NCBI GenBank assembly: GCA_903832295.1
Contig: CAILAZ010000174.1
Coordinates: 1-61,721, forward strand
Source of the DNA: an uncultured Acidobacteriota bacterium
GTDB taxonomy: Bacteria; Acidobacteriota; Terriglobia; Terriglobales; Acidobacteriaceae
Direction of reading: 5' to 3'
DNA length: 61,721 nucleotides
The stretch's first letter is position 1; every line of letters begins with the position of its first letter. Below are positions 1 through 8,572 of this stretch, one piece after another. The notes under the pieces are model-generated. The model was not told the DNA's origin and did no database searches. It was given only the letters and a program-made list of their open reading frames with translations. Both the position numbers and the translations under genes were made by a program.

Positions 1-1
1 G

Positions 2-874
2 TACGTGGGGAATTACACCCGCCACTTGTATGATTTTTATGATCTGAATGCACCGGTGCCGGGACCGGGAACTTCGAACCTGAATCGTCCTTACTTTGCA
101 ACATTCGGTTACACACAGGACATTACGGGGTTTGGGAACGACCTCAACTCGAGTTATAACAGCCTGCAACTCAGCGCGGAGAAACGCGTGTCCAGCGGCT
201 ATTCCTTCACCGCGCAATATACATGGTCCAAGGTTTTGAATTACGGCGATAACTCGCGCGAGTTTGGGCCTTACGATCTGAAAACGCAGCGTGGCCCGGC
301 GGGTTTTGACCGCACCCATGCGTTCTCACTGGGGCACCTCTTTGAGATTCCGGTGGGACCTGGGAAGCGCTTTATGCCTAACATGAATCCAGTGGCTCGA
401 CTCGCCCTCGCGGGGTGGCAGTCCACTGGAGTAACAACGGCATACAGCGGACGCCCCTTCACGGTGATCTACGGCGATAACACCTCCCTCAACTCAACTT
501 ATTCACTGAAGGCATTTCAGATCGCAGATCCTAAATCGGGGGTACCGCACGGACTTGGATTCAATAAGAACGCGTTTGTACCACTGACCACGGTCCAGAG
601 CGATCCGACTTACTTCTACCGAGAGGGCAACACGGGAAGAAACTCGCTGCGTGGTCCGGGATTTGTGCAGGCCGACTGGGCTCTTGGAAAGAACTTCTAC
701 ATCACAGAGCACCAGTTGATCAATTTCTCATGGCAGAACTTCAATGTGTTCAACCACGTGAACCGCGGGCTTCCGGTGAACGACCTGACGAGCAGCAGTG
801 TCGGTACATTCACTAGCCTCGAGTCATTTGCAGTACCCCGCACCATGCAGTTCAGCTTGAAGTACAGCTTCTAG
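2..874 (+). CDS. TonB-dependent receptor, Oar-like, C-terminal part (5' truncated by window edge)
   Basis: This is the C-terminal barrel of an outer-membrane TonB-dependent receptor of the Oar-like type. The reading frame is open to the first bases of the window, so the GTG at base 5 is internal and the signal peptide, regulatory-like domain and plug lie outside. The visible 290 residues show alternating aromatic and polar strands (for example YSFTAQYTWSK) and the chain ends in KYSF with a terminal phenylalanine, the usual signal for barrel assembly. It resembles the C-terminus of the complete receptor at 33326-36247, which ends in VKIDF. Substrate cannot be told from this fragment. A strong hairpin follows the stop. 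Confidence 0.85.
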   Translation, partial: YVGNYTRHLYDFYDLNAPVPGPGTSNLNRPYFATFGYTQDITGFGNDLNSSYNSLQLSAEKRVSSGYSFTAQYTWSKVLNYGDNSREFGPYDLKTQRGPAGFDRTHAFSLGHLFEIPVGPGKRFMPNMNPVARLALAGWQSTGVTTAYSGRPFTVIYGDNTSLNSTYSLKAFQIADPKSGVPHGLGFNKNAFVPLTTVQSDPTYFYREGNTGRNSLRGPGFVQADWALGKNFYITEHQLINFSWQNFNVFNHVNRGLPVNDLTSSSVGTFTSLESFAVPRTMQFSLKYSF

Positions 875-897
875 GCTTTAGAGAAGATACGGCAGCA

Positions 898-928
898 AAC
901 GCCCCGCGGAGAACCTCCGTGGGGCGTT
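898..928. terminator. Bidirectional terminator-like hairpin
   Basis: Bases 898-911 pair with 915-928 over 14 bp with one G:T pair and a 3-base loop. It sits between the receptor that ends at 874 on the plus strand and the LysR gene that ends at 939 on the minus strand, so it can serve both convergent genes. No long T-tract follows. Confidence 0.7.
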
Positions 929-938
929 CTGGCTGTGG

Positions 939-1877
939 TTAGCGGCTCGAAGTGACCGCAACTGCCGCAGAGCGGCTCACGTTCTCCATATGAAATGGGG
1001 AATGTTCTCTCACAAGTTCTACCAGCCTTGCGAGAGCAGGCAGGCGATCATCGCCGCGGTAGGCAAACAGGAGATCGAGCTGTGGGGATGGCTCGAGGTC
1101 CAACCGACGTGTGACTACTCCCTTGGGGGCAATCTCCTCGACGTAGGCGGCGAAGAAACTGAATCCCAGCCCTGATGCAACTGCGTTCATCGACGTCAGT
1201 AGATTCTCAGTACAAAAGCCTCGCTGGAATCTGACTCCGGCACGGCGCTCGATTTCCTCGGCCATATTGTGTACAGCGGGGGCCACCTCCGCAGAGATGG
1301 AAACCAGCTTCATTTTGGCGAGTTCCGAGACAGGCACGCGTTCGAACTGCGCAAGCGGACTGTCTTGAGGCAGGACCACGACGACATCTTCACGCATGTA
1401 AATTTCGGACTGGATCTCGCAGCTATCGATGGGCCCACGAAGAAAACCGGCCGTGATATCCCGCCGTAAAAGAGCGCGGATCTGCTCGGGAGCAGTCATG
1501 GTTCTGAGCAGGAGTTGGATGCCTGGGTGGTAACGGAGCAGGACTGGAAGGATATGCGAGAAAATTTTTCCCTCTGGTCCTGGGACCATGCCAAGCGCGA
1601 TCGTCCACTCCTCGTTGCGCGCAACGGCACGTGCTTCCACCAGCGCATTTTCAACGGAGGTAAGGACGGACTTGGCAGAGGGGAGCAGAGCTCGCCCGGC
1701 TTCGGTGAGTTGCAGCCGGTGCTTGTCGCGAAGGAAAAGAGGAGCGCCAACTATGCCCTCAAGCTGGCGAATCTGCTGGCTCAAGGAGGGCTGCGAGGTA
1801 TGCAGCTGCTCCGCCGCGCGAGTTACGTTCAACTCCTCAGCGACTGCCACGAAGTAGCGAAACAATCGCAGTTCCAT
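939..1877 (-). CDS. LysR-family transcriptional regulator (HcaR/CatM-like)
   Basis: DNA-binding regulator of about 312 residues. The N-terminus MELRLFRYFVAVAEELNVTR followed by AAEQLHTSQPSLSQQIRQLE is a textbook LysR winged helix-turn-helix and is closest in wording to HcaR/BenM/CatM regulators of aromatic and organic acid catabolism. The remaining about 220 residues form the effector-binding domain. I chose the ATG at 1877 over an upstream start at 1925 because AGGGA lies 7 bases before it and LysR proteins begin at this point. It is the last gene after the permease and acyl-CoA genes and probably controls them in response to the imported acid or its CoA ester; this role is inference. Family call is firm, ligand unknown. 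Confidence 0.9.
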   Translation of the reverse strand: MELRLFRYFVAVAEELNVTRAAEQLHTSQPSLSQQIRQLEGIVGAPLFLRDKHRLQLTEAGRALLPSAKSVLTSVENALVEARAVARNEEWTIALGMVPGPEGKIFSHILPVLLRYHPGIQLLLRTMTAPEQIRALLRRDITAGFLRGPIDSCEIQSEIYMREDVVVVLPQDSPLAQFERVPVSELAKMKLVSISAEVAPAVHNMAEEIERRAGVRFQRGFCTENLLTSMNAVASGLGFSFFAAYVEEIAPKGVVTRRLDLEPSPQLDLLFAYRGDDRLPALARLVELVREHSPFHMENVSRSAAVAVTSSR

Positions 1878-1975
1878 ACATGTCCCTTCGGGAAACTTCA
1901 CCCAATGGCATGTTGATTTTAGCACAGCCAGACATTCGGCCTGGCTGATGCGAGCCGTGACTTACGAGACACAAT

Positions 1976-2018
1976 GCTGCCGCCCAGCTTCGCGGATTGA
2001 CGAAGCGTAGGCGGCAGC
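1976..2018 (-). terminator. Nested hairpin between permease and LysR gene
   Basis: Outer arms 1976-1984 and 2010-2018 are perfectly complementary (9 bp) and enclose inner arms 1987-1992 and 2001-2006 (6 bp). It lies 6 bases after the permease stop, on its downstream side. T-rich sequence after it is weak, so it may end or only reduce transcription into the LysR gene. Confidence 0.55.
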
Positions 2019-2024
2019 AGAGAG

Positions 2025-3416
2025 CTAGACCAGATGAGTCAGGTAGTAAACGCCGATTACGACAAACACGGCGGTCGTTTTGATGCAAGTAATAGTGAAG
2101 ATATCCTTGTAGGACTGCTTGTGGGTGAGGCCGGTGACCGCAAGCAGCGTGATCACGGCGCCATTGTGTGGAAGCGTGTCCATGCCGCCGCTGGCCATGG
2201 AGGCAACCCGATGCAGAACCTCCATCGGGATATGCGCTGCGTTTGCGGCCGCGATGAACTGGTCCGACATGGCTGCGAGTGCAATGCTCATGCCGCCAGA
2301 AGCAGAACCGGTGATACCGGCAAGGACGTTGACGCTTACTGCTTCCTTGATAAGAGGATTCGGCACGTGCCCCAAGGCGTTGCGGACGAGGAGGAAGCCC
2401 GGGAGAGCCGCGATGACAGAACCGAACCCATACTCTGATGCGGTGTTGAGAGACGCGAGCAATGCTCCACCAATCGCGGCCTTGGTGCCTTCAGAGAACT
2501 TCGCATGGACGGTCTTCCATCCGAAGATGACAACGGTGAGAATTCCGAGAACGAGAGCAGCTTCTACTGACCAGATACCAACCATTTTGGCAACCGGAAG
2601 AACCAACGGCTTGGCGGTGTCGGTCAATTGGACGGTGACGTTCTCGCCATAGAATCTCGGGATCAACCGTGTAATCACCATGTTCATGATGCCTACGACG
2701 AACAGAGGCAGAATTGCGATCACCGGGTTGGTCATTTGCGTCAGTTCGATCGGTTCGGGTTCATTGATGTGGCCCGTTCCGTATCCTTCGCCCGCAGCGG
2801 CAGCCGACCTGCGGCGCCACTCCAAATACGTCATGCCGACGGCGAGGATGAAAACCGCACCGATGCATCCCAGGATAGGAGCAGCCATACTCGTGGTTTT
2901 GAAGAAAGTGGTCGGAATGATGTTCTGAATCTGAGGAGTTCCTGGCAGAGAATCCATTGTGAAGGTGAACGCGCCCATAGCAATGGTGGCGGGAATCAGC
3001 CGTTTTGGAATGTTGAGTTCGCGGAAGAGTTCGACTGCAAACGGGTAAACGGCGAAGACCACGACGAAAAGGGACACGCCGCCGTAGGTCAGCAGTGCGC
3101 AGACGGCAACGATCGACAGCATGGCACGCGATGCGCCAAGCAACTTTACCACCGAGTGAACAATCGACTTCGCGAATCCTGAGATCTCAATCAGCTTACC
3201 GAAAATCGCTCCCAGCATGAATACGGGGAAGTAGTTCTTGACGAATACGACCATGTTCTCCATGAACAGGCCGCTGTAAACGGGAAAGACTGATGCGGGG
3301 CTGGTGAGCAATACTGCCAACAGTGCCGCGATGGGGGCGAAGAGAATGACACTGAATCCTCTGTACGCAACATACATAAGAAAGCAGAGTGCCGCGATGC
3401 AAATGACAAAACTCAT
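2025..3416 (-). CDS. GntP-family permease (organic acid/H+ symporter)
   Basis: Inner-membrane transporter of 463 residues, the usual length for the GntP (gluconate:H+ symporter) family. It is hydrophobic throughout with about 12 predicted spans, and contains family-like stretches such as YGGVSLFVVVFAVYPFA and DSLPGTPQIQNIIPTTFF, plus a conserved late segment GITGSASGGMSIAL. Some GntP members move gluconate, others move 3-hydroxybutyrate or related short acids. Because it lies beside CoA-transferase, acyl-CoA dehydrogenase and hydratase genes, a short-chain or hydroxylated carboxylate is the more likely cargo; that is inference. The ATG at 3416 has AGGAGA five bases upstream. A 225-base gap with hairpins separates it from the MaoC gene, so it may have its own promoter. 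Confidence 0.85.
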   Translation of the reverse strand: MSFVICIAALCFLMYVAYRGFSVILFAPIAALLAVLLTSPASVFPVYSGLFMENMVVFVKNYFPVFMLGAIFGKLIEISGFAKSIVHSVVKLLGASRAMLSIVAVCALLTYGGVSLFVVVFAVYPFAVELFRELNIPKRLIPATIAMGAFTFTMDSLPGTPQIQNIIPTTFFKTTSMAAPILGCIGAVFILAVGMTYLEWRRRSAAAAGEGYGTGHINEPEPIELTQMTNPVIAILPLFVVGIMNMVITRLIPRFYGENVTVQLTDTAKPLVLPVAKMVGIWSVEAALVLGILTVVIFGWKTVHAKFSEGTKAAIGGALLASLNTASEYGFGSVIAALPGFLLVRNALGHVPNPLIKEAVSVNVLAGITGSASGGMSIALAAMSDQFIAAANAAHIPMEVLHRVASMASGGMDTLPHNGAVITLLAVTGLTHKQSYKDIFTITCIKTTAVFVVIGVYYLTHLV

Positions 3417-3513
3417 GAGTTTCTCCTAAAACCTGACAACCCCTGCAAAATAGGAATTCGATTCGTAACGATGGAGCGTGTGATCTGGCCGGATAGTGCC
3501 TAGAGACAAAGAA

Positions 3514-3620
3514 CCGGGCGGCAGTATCGGGTATTCGTTCGCAAAAGCGCTACGCATCCCGAATTCCACCGCCCGGTGCCGCGTCGTGCTTCGCAGCATC
3601 CCTCCCCGGTTCAGGGGAGG
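3514..3620. repeat. Two GC-rich hairpins in the MaoC-permease gap
   Basis: Arms 3514-3521 and 3569-3576 are complementary and enclose about 47 bases; next to them 3601-3607 pairs with 3614-3620 around a 6-base loop. The second hairpin lies about 20 bases after the MaoC stop on the minus strand and could terminate it. The block looks like structured intergenic filler rather than coding sequence; I see no gene here. Confidence 0.5.
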
Positions 3621-3641
3621 AGAAAGGGGGCGGACCATCCA

Positions 3642-4070
3642 CTAAATCTTGGTGAGCCAGCCTGGGAGTTTCACTTCGGCGATTCCATCCATGACGACGT
3701 CGCCAGTTTGTTTCTTGATGACGACGTTGATCTTGGCTACGGCCTTGGGAAGAATCTCCACGATCGTGGCAACCAGGGTGACTGTGTCTCCGATGAATAC
3801 GGGGGCGCGAAAGTTCACGACCTGGCTGAGGTACACGGTTCCGATTCCCGGCATATCGGTGGCGAGCACCTTGGAAATCATGCCGAATAAGATGCCGCCA
3901 TGGGCGATGCGCTGGCCGAACTTGGTCTTCCTGGCGAAGTCGTCATCGACGTGGATCGGGTTGTGGTCGCCGGTAAGATCTGCAAAACCATGGACGAGCT
4001 TGTCGTCCACAAGCTGGGTATAAGTGCATTCCTGGCCTACCGCATAAGTTGGGATTGCTGTAGTGGACAT
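3642..4070 (-). CDS. MaoC-family (R)-enoyl-CoA hydratase
   Basis: Hot-dog-fold hydratase of 142 residues, the length of single-domain MaoC/PhaJ enzymes. These add water to trans-2-enoyl-CoA to give (R)-3-hydroxyacyl-CoA. The hydratase motif LTGDHNPIHVD is present, with Asp35 and His40 (numbered from the start chosen here) as the expected catalytic pair, followed by FGQRIAHGG. The ATG at 4070 is preferred over that at 4076 because GGAG is 8 bases before the former but only 2 before the latter. It follows fixX by 54 bases and would act on the product of the two acyl-CoA dehydrogenases. (R) specificity is taken from the family, not proved by the sequence. Confidence 0.9.
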   Translation of the reverse strand: MSTTAIPTYAVGQECTYTQLVDDKLVHGFADLTGDHNPIHVDDDFARKTKFGQRIAHGGILFGMISKVLATDMPGIGTVYLSQVVNFRAPVFIGDTVTLVATIVEILPKAVAKINVVIKKQTGDVVMDGIAEVKLPGWLTKI

Positions 4071-4124
4071 TTTCATTTCTCCTTTTCAACTTCGCGAAAC
4101 TGTTCGTAACTGTGAATCGCTTTG

Positions 4125-4415
4125 CTAACTGCAGCGAAAGGTGACACCGAACGACGCGCCCGGAAAATTCCAGCTGGTGACTCCTTTGCCGGAACACATC
4201 ACGCGGCAAGTGCCGCATTCGAGGCAGCCCACATATTCGAAATTGACCTCGTCATTCTTGAGCCTGTAGCAGCGCGCCGGGCAGACGATAAGACATTCTC
4301 GCGCCGAGCACTTTGCGCAGATTACCTTATCCACGATGATGTGCGGGTTGCCTTCATCCACGCTGAACTTATCGAGCGCCAGCAGTTCTTCCGGTCCAAG
4401 TTTCTTGATCGTCAT
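4125..4415 (-). CDS. fixX: FixX-like ferredoxin partner of the ETF:quinone oxidoreductase
   Basis: Small iron-sulfur protein of 96 residues that pairs with FixC to form the two-part equivalent of ETF:ubiquinone oxidoreductase. FixX hallmarks are CPARCY, GCLECGTC and the end FGVTFR. Unlike E. coli and rhizobial FixX, which have one cluster, there are extra cysteines at 33, 36 and 41 before C45, besides C64, C67, C70 and C74. A second [4Fe-4S] cluster is therefore possible. The start at 4415 overlaps the fixC stop as ATGA, which fits translational coupling and equal amounts; a longer start at 4436 would lie inside fixC. Family call is firm. Confidence 0.9.
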   Translation of the reverse strand: MTIKKLGPEELLALDKFSVDEGNPHIIVDKVICAKCSARECLIVCPARCYRLKNDEVNFEYVGCLECGTCRVMCSGKGVTSWNFPGASFGVTFRCS

Positions 4416-5692
4416 AGGCTTCGATACGCCTTCCATCCGTCGGCAATCATCTGGCCGAAGGTTGCGTGCTTCTTCACCGCTCTGAGCAGGCCTTTCACCA
4501 TCGGGGTGGGAGTTTTGCCATCGACGGTGAACATGAACTGCATCGCATCATTCGCAAGCTTGGGATAACCGCCGAAGATGCGGGAGATTTCAAAGATGCC
4601 GTGGAAATTCTGATACGCGCGCTGATTTGCAACGAGTAGCAGTTCCTCGAGCTGTTTCATATATAACGCACCCATTTCCGCCGTACTCGGAGAGGCGATG
4701 ATTGCTCGCGCAGCGGCGAGGCCGCTGACGATTGCAAGATCCATGCCGCGAATAATGAGGCCGGTATTGATGCCGAACTGCGCCGCATCGCCGACAACCA
4801 GGAAGCCCTCGCGATGCAACTGCTTGGGAATTCCTTGGTAGCCGATCTCGGGAACGAGGTGGGCGCCGTACTCGACGCTGGTTCCGCCTTCGATCAACGC
4901 TTGAATCGCCGGATGCATCTTGAAGTCCTGGAAGATGTCCTGTATGTGGCGCTGCTGCTTTGCCGCCTGCTCCGGATTGAAGACGATTCCCAGCGAGATG
5001 CTGCCCTTGTTGGTGTAAAGGAATGCTCCGCCGGAGATGCCCTCGGTGCAGCCGATGGCGACCCGCGCTGCGCCCTCTTCGGCGGTAACTCCGAAGCGCG
5101 CGTTGATAAGATTGTCCGGCAGTTCGATGGTTTCTTTGACACCGACGCCGACTGCGTGTGATTTGACATCCGGGAAGAGCCCGGCTTTCTGGCCGAGCAG
5201 CGAGTTGACTCCATCGGCGGCAACCACAACGTCGGCGCGCATTTCCTCGCCCCCGGTGAGGATACCGACGATTTTTCCGTTCTCCTCGATGAGTCCATCC
5301 ACGAGAATGCCGCTTGCCACCATGCCGCCCTGCGCTTCCACCTCTGCGGCAAACCACTCATCAAGCACCGCCCGAATGACGGAGTAGGACTGGGGGATAT
5401 TCTCGCCAAAGTCCGGATTGAAATAATCAATCGTTGTGGCGCCACGTTCGTTCAGGAGCATGACTTGTTCGCGGACAATCTTGCGCTGCAGGGGAGCGCG
5501 CTTATAAAGATCGGGCTCCAGCAGTTCGAGCGCGTAGGTGTAGAGCCTGCCACCGGAGACATTCTTGCTGCCTGCGGTGTTTCCGCGTTCGACCAACAGT
5601 ACGTTCTTGCCCGCTTTTGCAAGTGTGTAGGCGCAGGCGGAACCTGCCAGTCCCGCACCTACCACGATTGCATCAAACTTATCGTCGGCCAT
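4412..5692 (-). CDS. fixC: FixC/ETF:quinone oxidoreductase-like flavoprotein
   Basis: FAD-dependent oxidoreductase of 426 residues that takes electrons from reduced ETF and, with FixX, passes them towards quinone at the membrane. The N-terminus holds the dinucleotide-binding motif VVGAGLAGSACAYTLAKAG and the acidic end of the second strand (VERG). A later FAD-contact segment reads LVVGDAAQFGINTGLIIRGMDLA, where family members carry GDAAG. Length matches E. coli FixC and YdiS (about 430), which lack the fused ferredoxin domain of mitochondrial ETF-QO. It lies 10 bases after etfA and overlaps fixX by four bases. The name FixC rather than YdiS is a choice; both belong to the same family. Confidence 0.92.
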   Translation of the reverse strand: MADDKFDAIVVGAGLAGSACAYTLAKAGKNVLLVERGNTAGSKNVSGGRLYTYALELLEPDLYKRAPLQRKIVREQVMLLNERGATTIDYFNPDFGENIPQSYSVIRAVLDEWFAAEVEAQGGMVASGILVDGLIEENGKIVGILTGGEEMRADVVVAADGVNSLLGQKAGLFPDVKSHAVGVGVKETIELPDNLINARFGVTAEEGAARVAIGCTEGISGGAFLYTNKGSISLGIVFNPEQAAKQQRHIQDIFQDFKMHPAIQALIEGGTSVEYGAHLVPEIGYQGIPKQLHREGFLVVGDAAQFGINTGLIIRGMDLAIVSGLAAARAIIASPSTAEMGALYMKQLEELLLVANQRAYQNFHGIFEISRIFGGYPKLANDAMQFMFTVDGKTPTPMVKGLLRAVKKHATFGQMIADGWKAYRSL

Positions 5693-5702
5693 TGTGTCCT
5701 CG

Positions 5703-6626
5703 TTACTTTCTCAACGCGGCGGTCAGGAGCGGCAGAACTTCATACATGTCTCCCACAATGCCGTAATCCGCAGCTTCGAAGATGGGTGCGCGTTCATCGG
5801 TATTGATGGCGACGATCACTTTCGATTCGCGGCAGCCAACCATGTGCTGCACCTGGCCGGACAAGCCAGCCGCTACGTACAGCTCGGGCTTGACGGTCTG
5901 TCCGCTGATTCCGATGTAGCGCTCGATTGGGAGCCAGTGTTCGTCTTCGGCGATGCCGCGGGTGCAGGCGAGTTCCGCCTTGAGTACGCCTGCAAGATCT
6001 TCCGCAAGCTTCAGGTCTTCCTTCCTGCGGAATCCCCTTCCGACCGCAACTAGTTTGGTGGCTGCCGTAATGTCCACACCCTTGTCGCCGGTGGGAATGA
6101 CTTCGCTAATGGTTATGCGCGAATCCGCTTCGGCCGACTGCGTTTCCACGACGCCTGCTGCCGGGGCGGGCGCAGGGGCAAGGAAGGTGCGTGCACGGAT
6201 GGTGGCGACTGCGGGAAGCGCGACCTCTTCTTCGCAGACGGCAAGTCCGGCATAGAGCACGCGGGTTGCAAGCAATTTTCCGTTTGCAATCTTCAGCGCC
6301 TTGGCGTCAGTGGTCATTCCAGCGTTCAGCTTCGCGGCTACATAGGCAGCAACGTGCTTTCCGCGCAAGGTTCCGCCGACCAGCAGAATGCTGCCCTCTG
6401 CTTTGCTGATTTGCGAATAGATGGCTTCGGCGAAGCCCTCGGCCCAAGTGCCGCCCGTGAGCACAACAACTTTGTCCGCGCCCAGTTTCGCCAGTTCTTC
6501 TGCGTCAGACTCGCTCAGCGTGATGGCCGTGATGGGTTGAGCCAGCGAGGCTTTCAGTTCCAGCGCGGGCGTGAGCAACTGCTTGGCCAGCGCACTGTCT
6601 TCCGAGAAAATGAAAATTCCTGCCAT
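5703..6626 (-). CDS. etfA: Electron transfer flavoprotein alpha subunit (FixB/YdiR-like)
   Basis: Alpha subunit of ETF, 307 residues, typical length. The C-terminal FAD-binding domain is clear: VAVGRGFRRKEDLKLAEDLA, then the signature VKPELYVAAGLSGQVQHM and VIVAINTDERAPIF. The N-terminal half is the ETF alpha/beta fold. It receives electrons from acyl-CoA dehydrogenases with EtfB and passes them to FixCX. A short Ala/Pro-rich linker near residues 155-165 joins the two halves. It is 13 bases downstream of etfB and 10 bases upstream of fixC, firmly within the operon. Whether this ETF bifurcates electrons cannot be read from the alpha subunit alone. Confidence 0.95.
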   Translation of the reverse strand: MAGIFIFSEDSALAKQLLTPALELKASLAQPITAITLSESDAEELAKLGADKVVVLTGGTWAEGFAEAIYSQISKAEGSILLVGGTLRGKHVAAYVAAKLNAGMTTDAKALKIANGKLLATRVLYAGLAVCEEEVALPAVATIRARTFLAPAPAPAAGVVETQSAEADSRITISEVIPTGDKGVDITAATKLVAVGRGFRRKEDLKLAEDLAGVLKAELACTRGIAEDEHWLPIERYIGISGQTVKPELYVAAGLSGQVQHMVGCRESKVIVAINTDERAPIFEAADYGIVGDMYEVLPLLTAALRK

Positions 6627-6639
6627 GTTGTTCGCGCTC

Positions 6640-7419
6640 CTAGCACAGGCCTTCTGAGGCCAGGCTTGCGGTCAGCTTGGCTACGTTCTCAGCCGCACTG
6701 GATTCCTTATAGACCACGTTCCTGCGCTGCATCACAAAGCCCTTGACCGACTGGCGCAGTGCTTTCGGTTGCAGGTCTTCCGGCTTCAGTCCGAGATCGG
6801 CAATCTTGATCTCTTCATTCGGCTTCTTGGCTGCACCCAGCACCTGCTTCAACGTGGGAATTCTCGGCTTATTGATTTCGCTCAGAACGCTGATCACGAC
6901 AGGGCCACTGACGGTAGCGGTTTCCTGGCAATCCTCGAGCTTGCGGGTAGCGGTTACTGTGCTGCCTTCCACGGTCAACTTCTGTACGAAACTCAGACAG
7001 GGAAGGCCGAGGAGTGCAGCAAGACGTGGAGCAGTCTGCTGGTTGAACAGATCAGAACTGCCCTCGCCGCAGAGAATAAGGTCGTAGGGACCGAGCTTAC
7101 GAATGGCGGCGGCCAGGACGTTTGCGGTGACGGCTGCGTCTGCGTTTTCCGCGGACGGGTCAGCGATCCAATGAGCCTTCTCGGCTCCGCGCGAGAGCAC
7201 GTCCTTGAGAGAGAGTTTTACGGCGGCAGTGCCGTAGCTTAGAACTTCTACGGCACCTCCCTCTTTCTCGACAATCAGGGCAGCTTCTTCGACCGCATTG
7301 CGGTCGAAGTCGCTGATTTTGCCCTTGGCCCGGCTGGAGTCCAGGCTGAGATCCTCAGGCTTGATCTTGATGTCCTGCTCGTCGAGAGTCCACTTGTAAC
7401 AAACCAGACACTTCGGCAT
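6640..7419 (-). CDS. etfB: Electron transfer flavoprotein beta subunit (FixA/YdiQ-like)
   Basis: Beta subunit of ETF, 259 residues from the ATG at 7419, which has AGGAG eight bases upstream; a longer frame to 7488 runs into the preceding dehydrogenase gene and is not needed. The start MPKCLVCYKW and the core VSVLSEINKPRIPTLKQVLGA match EtfB/FixA, including the helix that contacts acyl-CoA dehydrogenases. The segment LILCGEGSSDLFNQQTAPRLAALLG forms the nucleotide-binding region. In bifurcating ETFs this subunit holds a second FAD, in others AMP; I cannot decide which from inspection. Operon position between the dehydrogenases and EtfA fits its job of accepting their electrons. Confidence 0.94.
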   Translation of the reverse strand: MPKCLVCYKWTLDEQDIKIKPEDLSLDSSRAKGKISDFDRNAVEEAALIVEKEGGAVEVLSYGTAAVKLSLKDVLSRGAEKAHWIADPSAENADAAVTANVLAAAIRKLGPYDLILCGEGSSDLFNQQTAPRLAALLGLPCLSFVQKLTVEGSTVTATRKLEDCQETATVSGPVVISVLSEINKPRIPTLKQVLGAAKKPNEEIKIADLGLKPEDLQPKALRQSVKGFVMQRRNVVYKESSAAENVAKLTASLASEGLC

Positions 7420-7438
7420 TGCTGTAGCTCCTGCTGTG

Positions 7439-8572
7439 TTAGGCGATGCTCGCCGCGATGAGTTTTTCCGGGAAGTCCCCGGGGGCATCCAGAAGGTTGG
7501 TGCCTGCGATGTCGCGGAACATGCGCGGTAGCGGCATGAACTCGCTGTAACCGAAGCCGCCTTCGACCTGGCAGGTATCGATCAGCATCTTGGAGCCGAG
7601 ACGAACCAGGAAGGACTTCACCATGGCGGCTTCGACTTCAAAGGGCTTGCCTTCTTCAATAAGGAGAGCAGCATTACGCACGCCGAGGCGGGCCAGGTGG
7701 CAATCGCTTGCGACCTCGGCCAACAGCGTCTGGATGGCCTGGAGCGTTGCGACAGGCTTGCCAAACTGAACGCGCTGCTTTGCATAAGCGGCAGCGTGCT
7801 GCACTGCTGCCTGGCCAATGCCAACCGTCTGAGCAGCTTCCGCAACCGAGGCGATGGAGAGAAGCTTGGTGACGATGACTGTGCCTTCACTGGCTGCGCC
7901 GAGCAGAGCCGACTCAGGGATAACGACGTTTTCAAAGGTGATATCCGCAACCGGACAGCCCTTGAGTCCCATCGTTTCCGCCTTCGCGCCAACCTTCATG
8001 CCAGCAGTCTCTGCCTTCACGAGGAATGCGGTAAGCGCCTTTGCGCCCAGAGCGGGATCAGTGGTGGCGAACACAACATATACGCCAGCTTCCCCGGCAT
8101 TCCGCACAAACGCCTTCTTGCCGTTCAGGATGTACCCGCCATCCTGCTTGAGTGCGACCAGCGCGTTGGCTCCAACCCCAGGAGTCGGGCCATGCTCGTA
8201 CACGGCCGTCGCGCCCAGAATCTCGCCCTTTGCCATGCCAGGAAGATATTGCTTCTTCTGCTCGTCTGTTCCCCACTGCTGAATTGCGTACGCAGCTACA
8301 GTGTGGTTGTTTACGATGGAGGCCACGGCGGGTGCGAAGCGAGAAAGGGTTTCCACCACTTCCGCGTAGCTCACAAAGCCGGCTTCGGCTCCGCCGAACG
8401 TACCGGAAAGCAGCAATCCGAGAAAGTCGTGGGCGGCAAGAGCCTTTACTGCTGCCTTGGGGAAGTTCCCGGTGTGATCGAGTTCAACGGCGATCGGCTC
8501 CAAGTATTCTTTCGCAAAATCGCGAGCGCTCTGTCCGATCAGTTGCTGTTCTTCAGTCAATTCGAAATTCAT
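7439..8572 (-). CDS. Acyl-CoA dehydrogenase paralogue with Asp in the catalytic Glu position
   Basis: Member of the acyl-CoA dehydrogenase family, 377 residues: N-terminal helical domain, middle beta domain (residues about 125-230) and C-terminal helical domain with KQRVQFGKPVATLQ. In most members the base is the Glu of an IYEGT motif near the C-terminus. Here the aligned stretch reads RDIAGTNLLDAPGD, which places Asp362 where Glu is expected. The alternative catalytic Glu of isovaleryl-CoA dehydrogenase is also not seen; my hand alignment puts alanine there. It may use a different substrate geometry or act with its neighbour. The gene starts directly after the TAA of the upstream dehydrogenase (TAAATG). 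Family firm, activity open. Confidence 0.9.
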   Translation of the reverse strand: MNFELTEEQQLIGQSARDFAKEYLEPIAVELDHTGNFPKAAVKALAAHDFLGLLLSGTFGGAEAGFVSYAEVVETLSRFAPAVASIVNNHTVAAYAIQQWGTDEQKKQYLPGMAKGEILGATAVYEHGPTPGVGANALVALKQDGGYILNGKKAFVRNAGEAGVYVVFATTDPALGAKALTAFLVKAETAGMKVGAKAETMGLKGCPVADITFENVVIPESALLGAASEGTVIVTKLLSIASVAEAAQTVGIGQAAVQHAAAYAKQRVQFGKPVATLQAIQTLLAEVASDCHLARLGVRNAALLIEEGKPFEVEAAMVKSFLVRLGSKMLIDTCQVEGGFGYSEFMPLPRMFRDIAGTNLLDAPGDFPEKLIAASIA

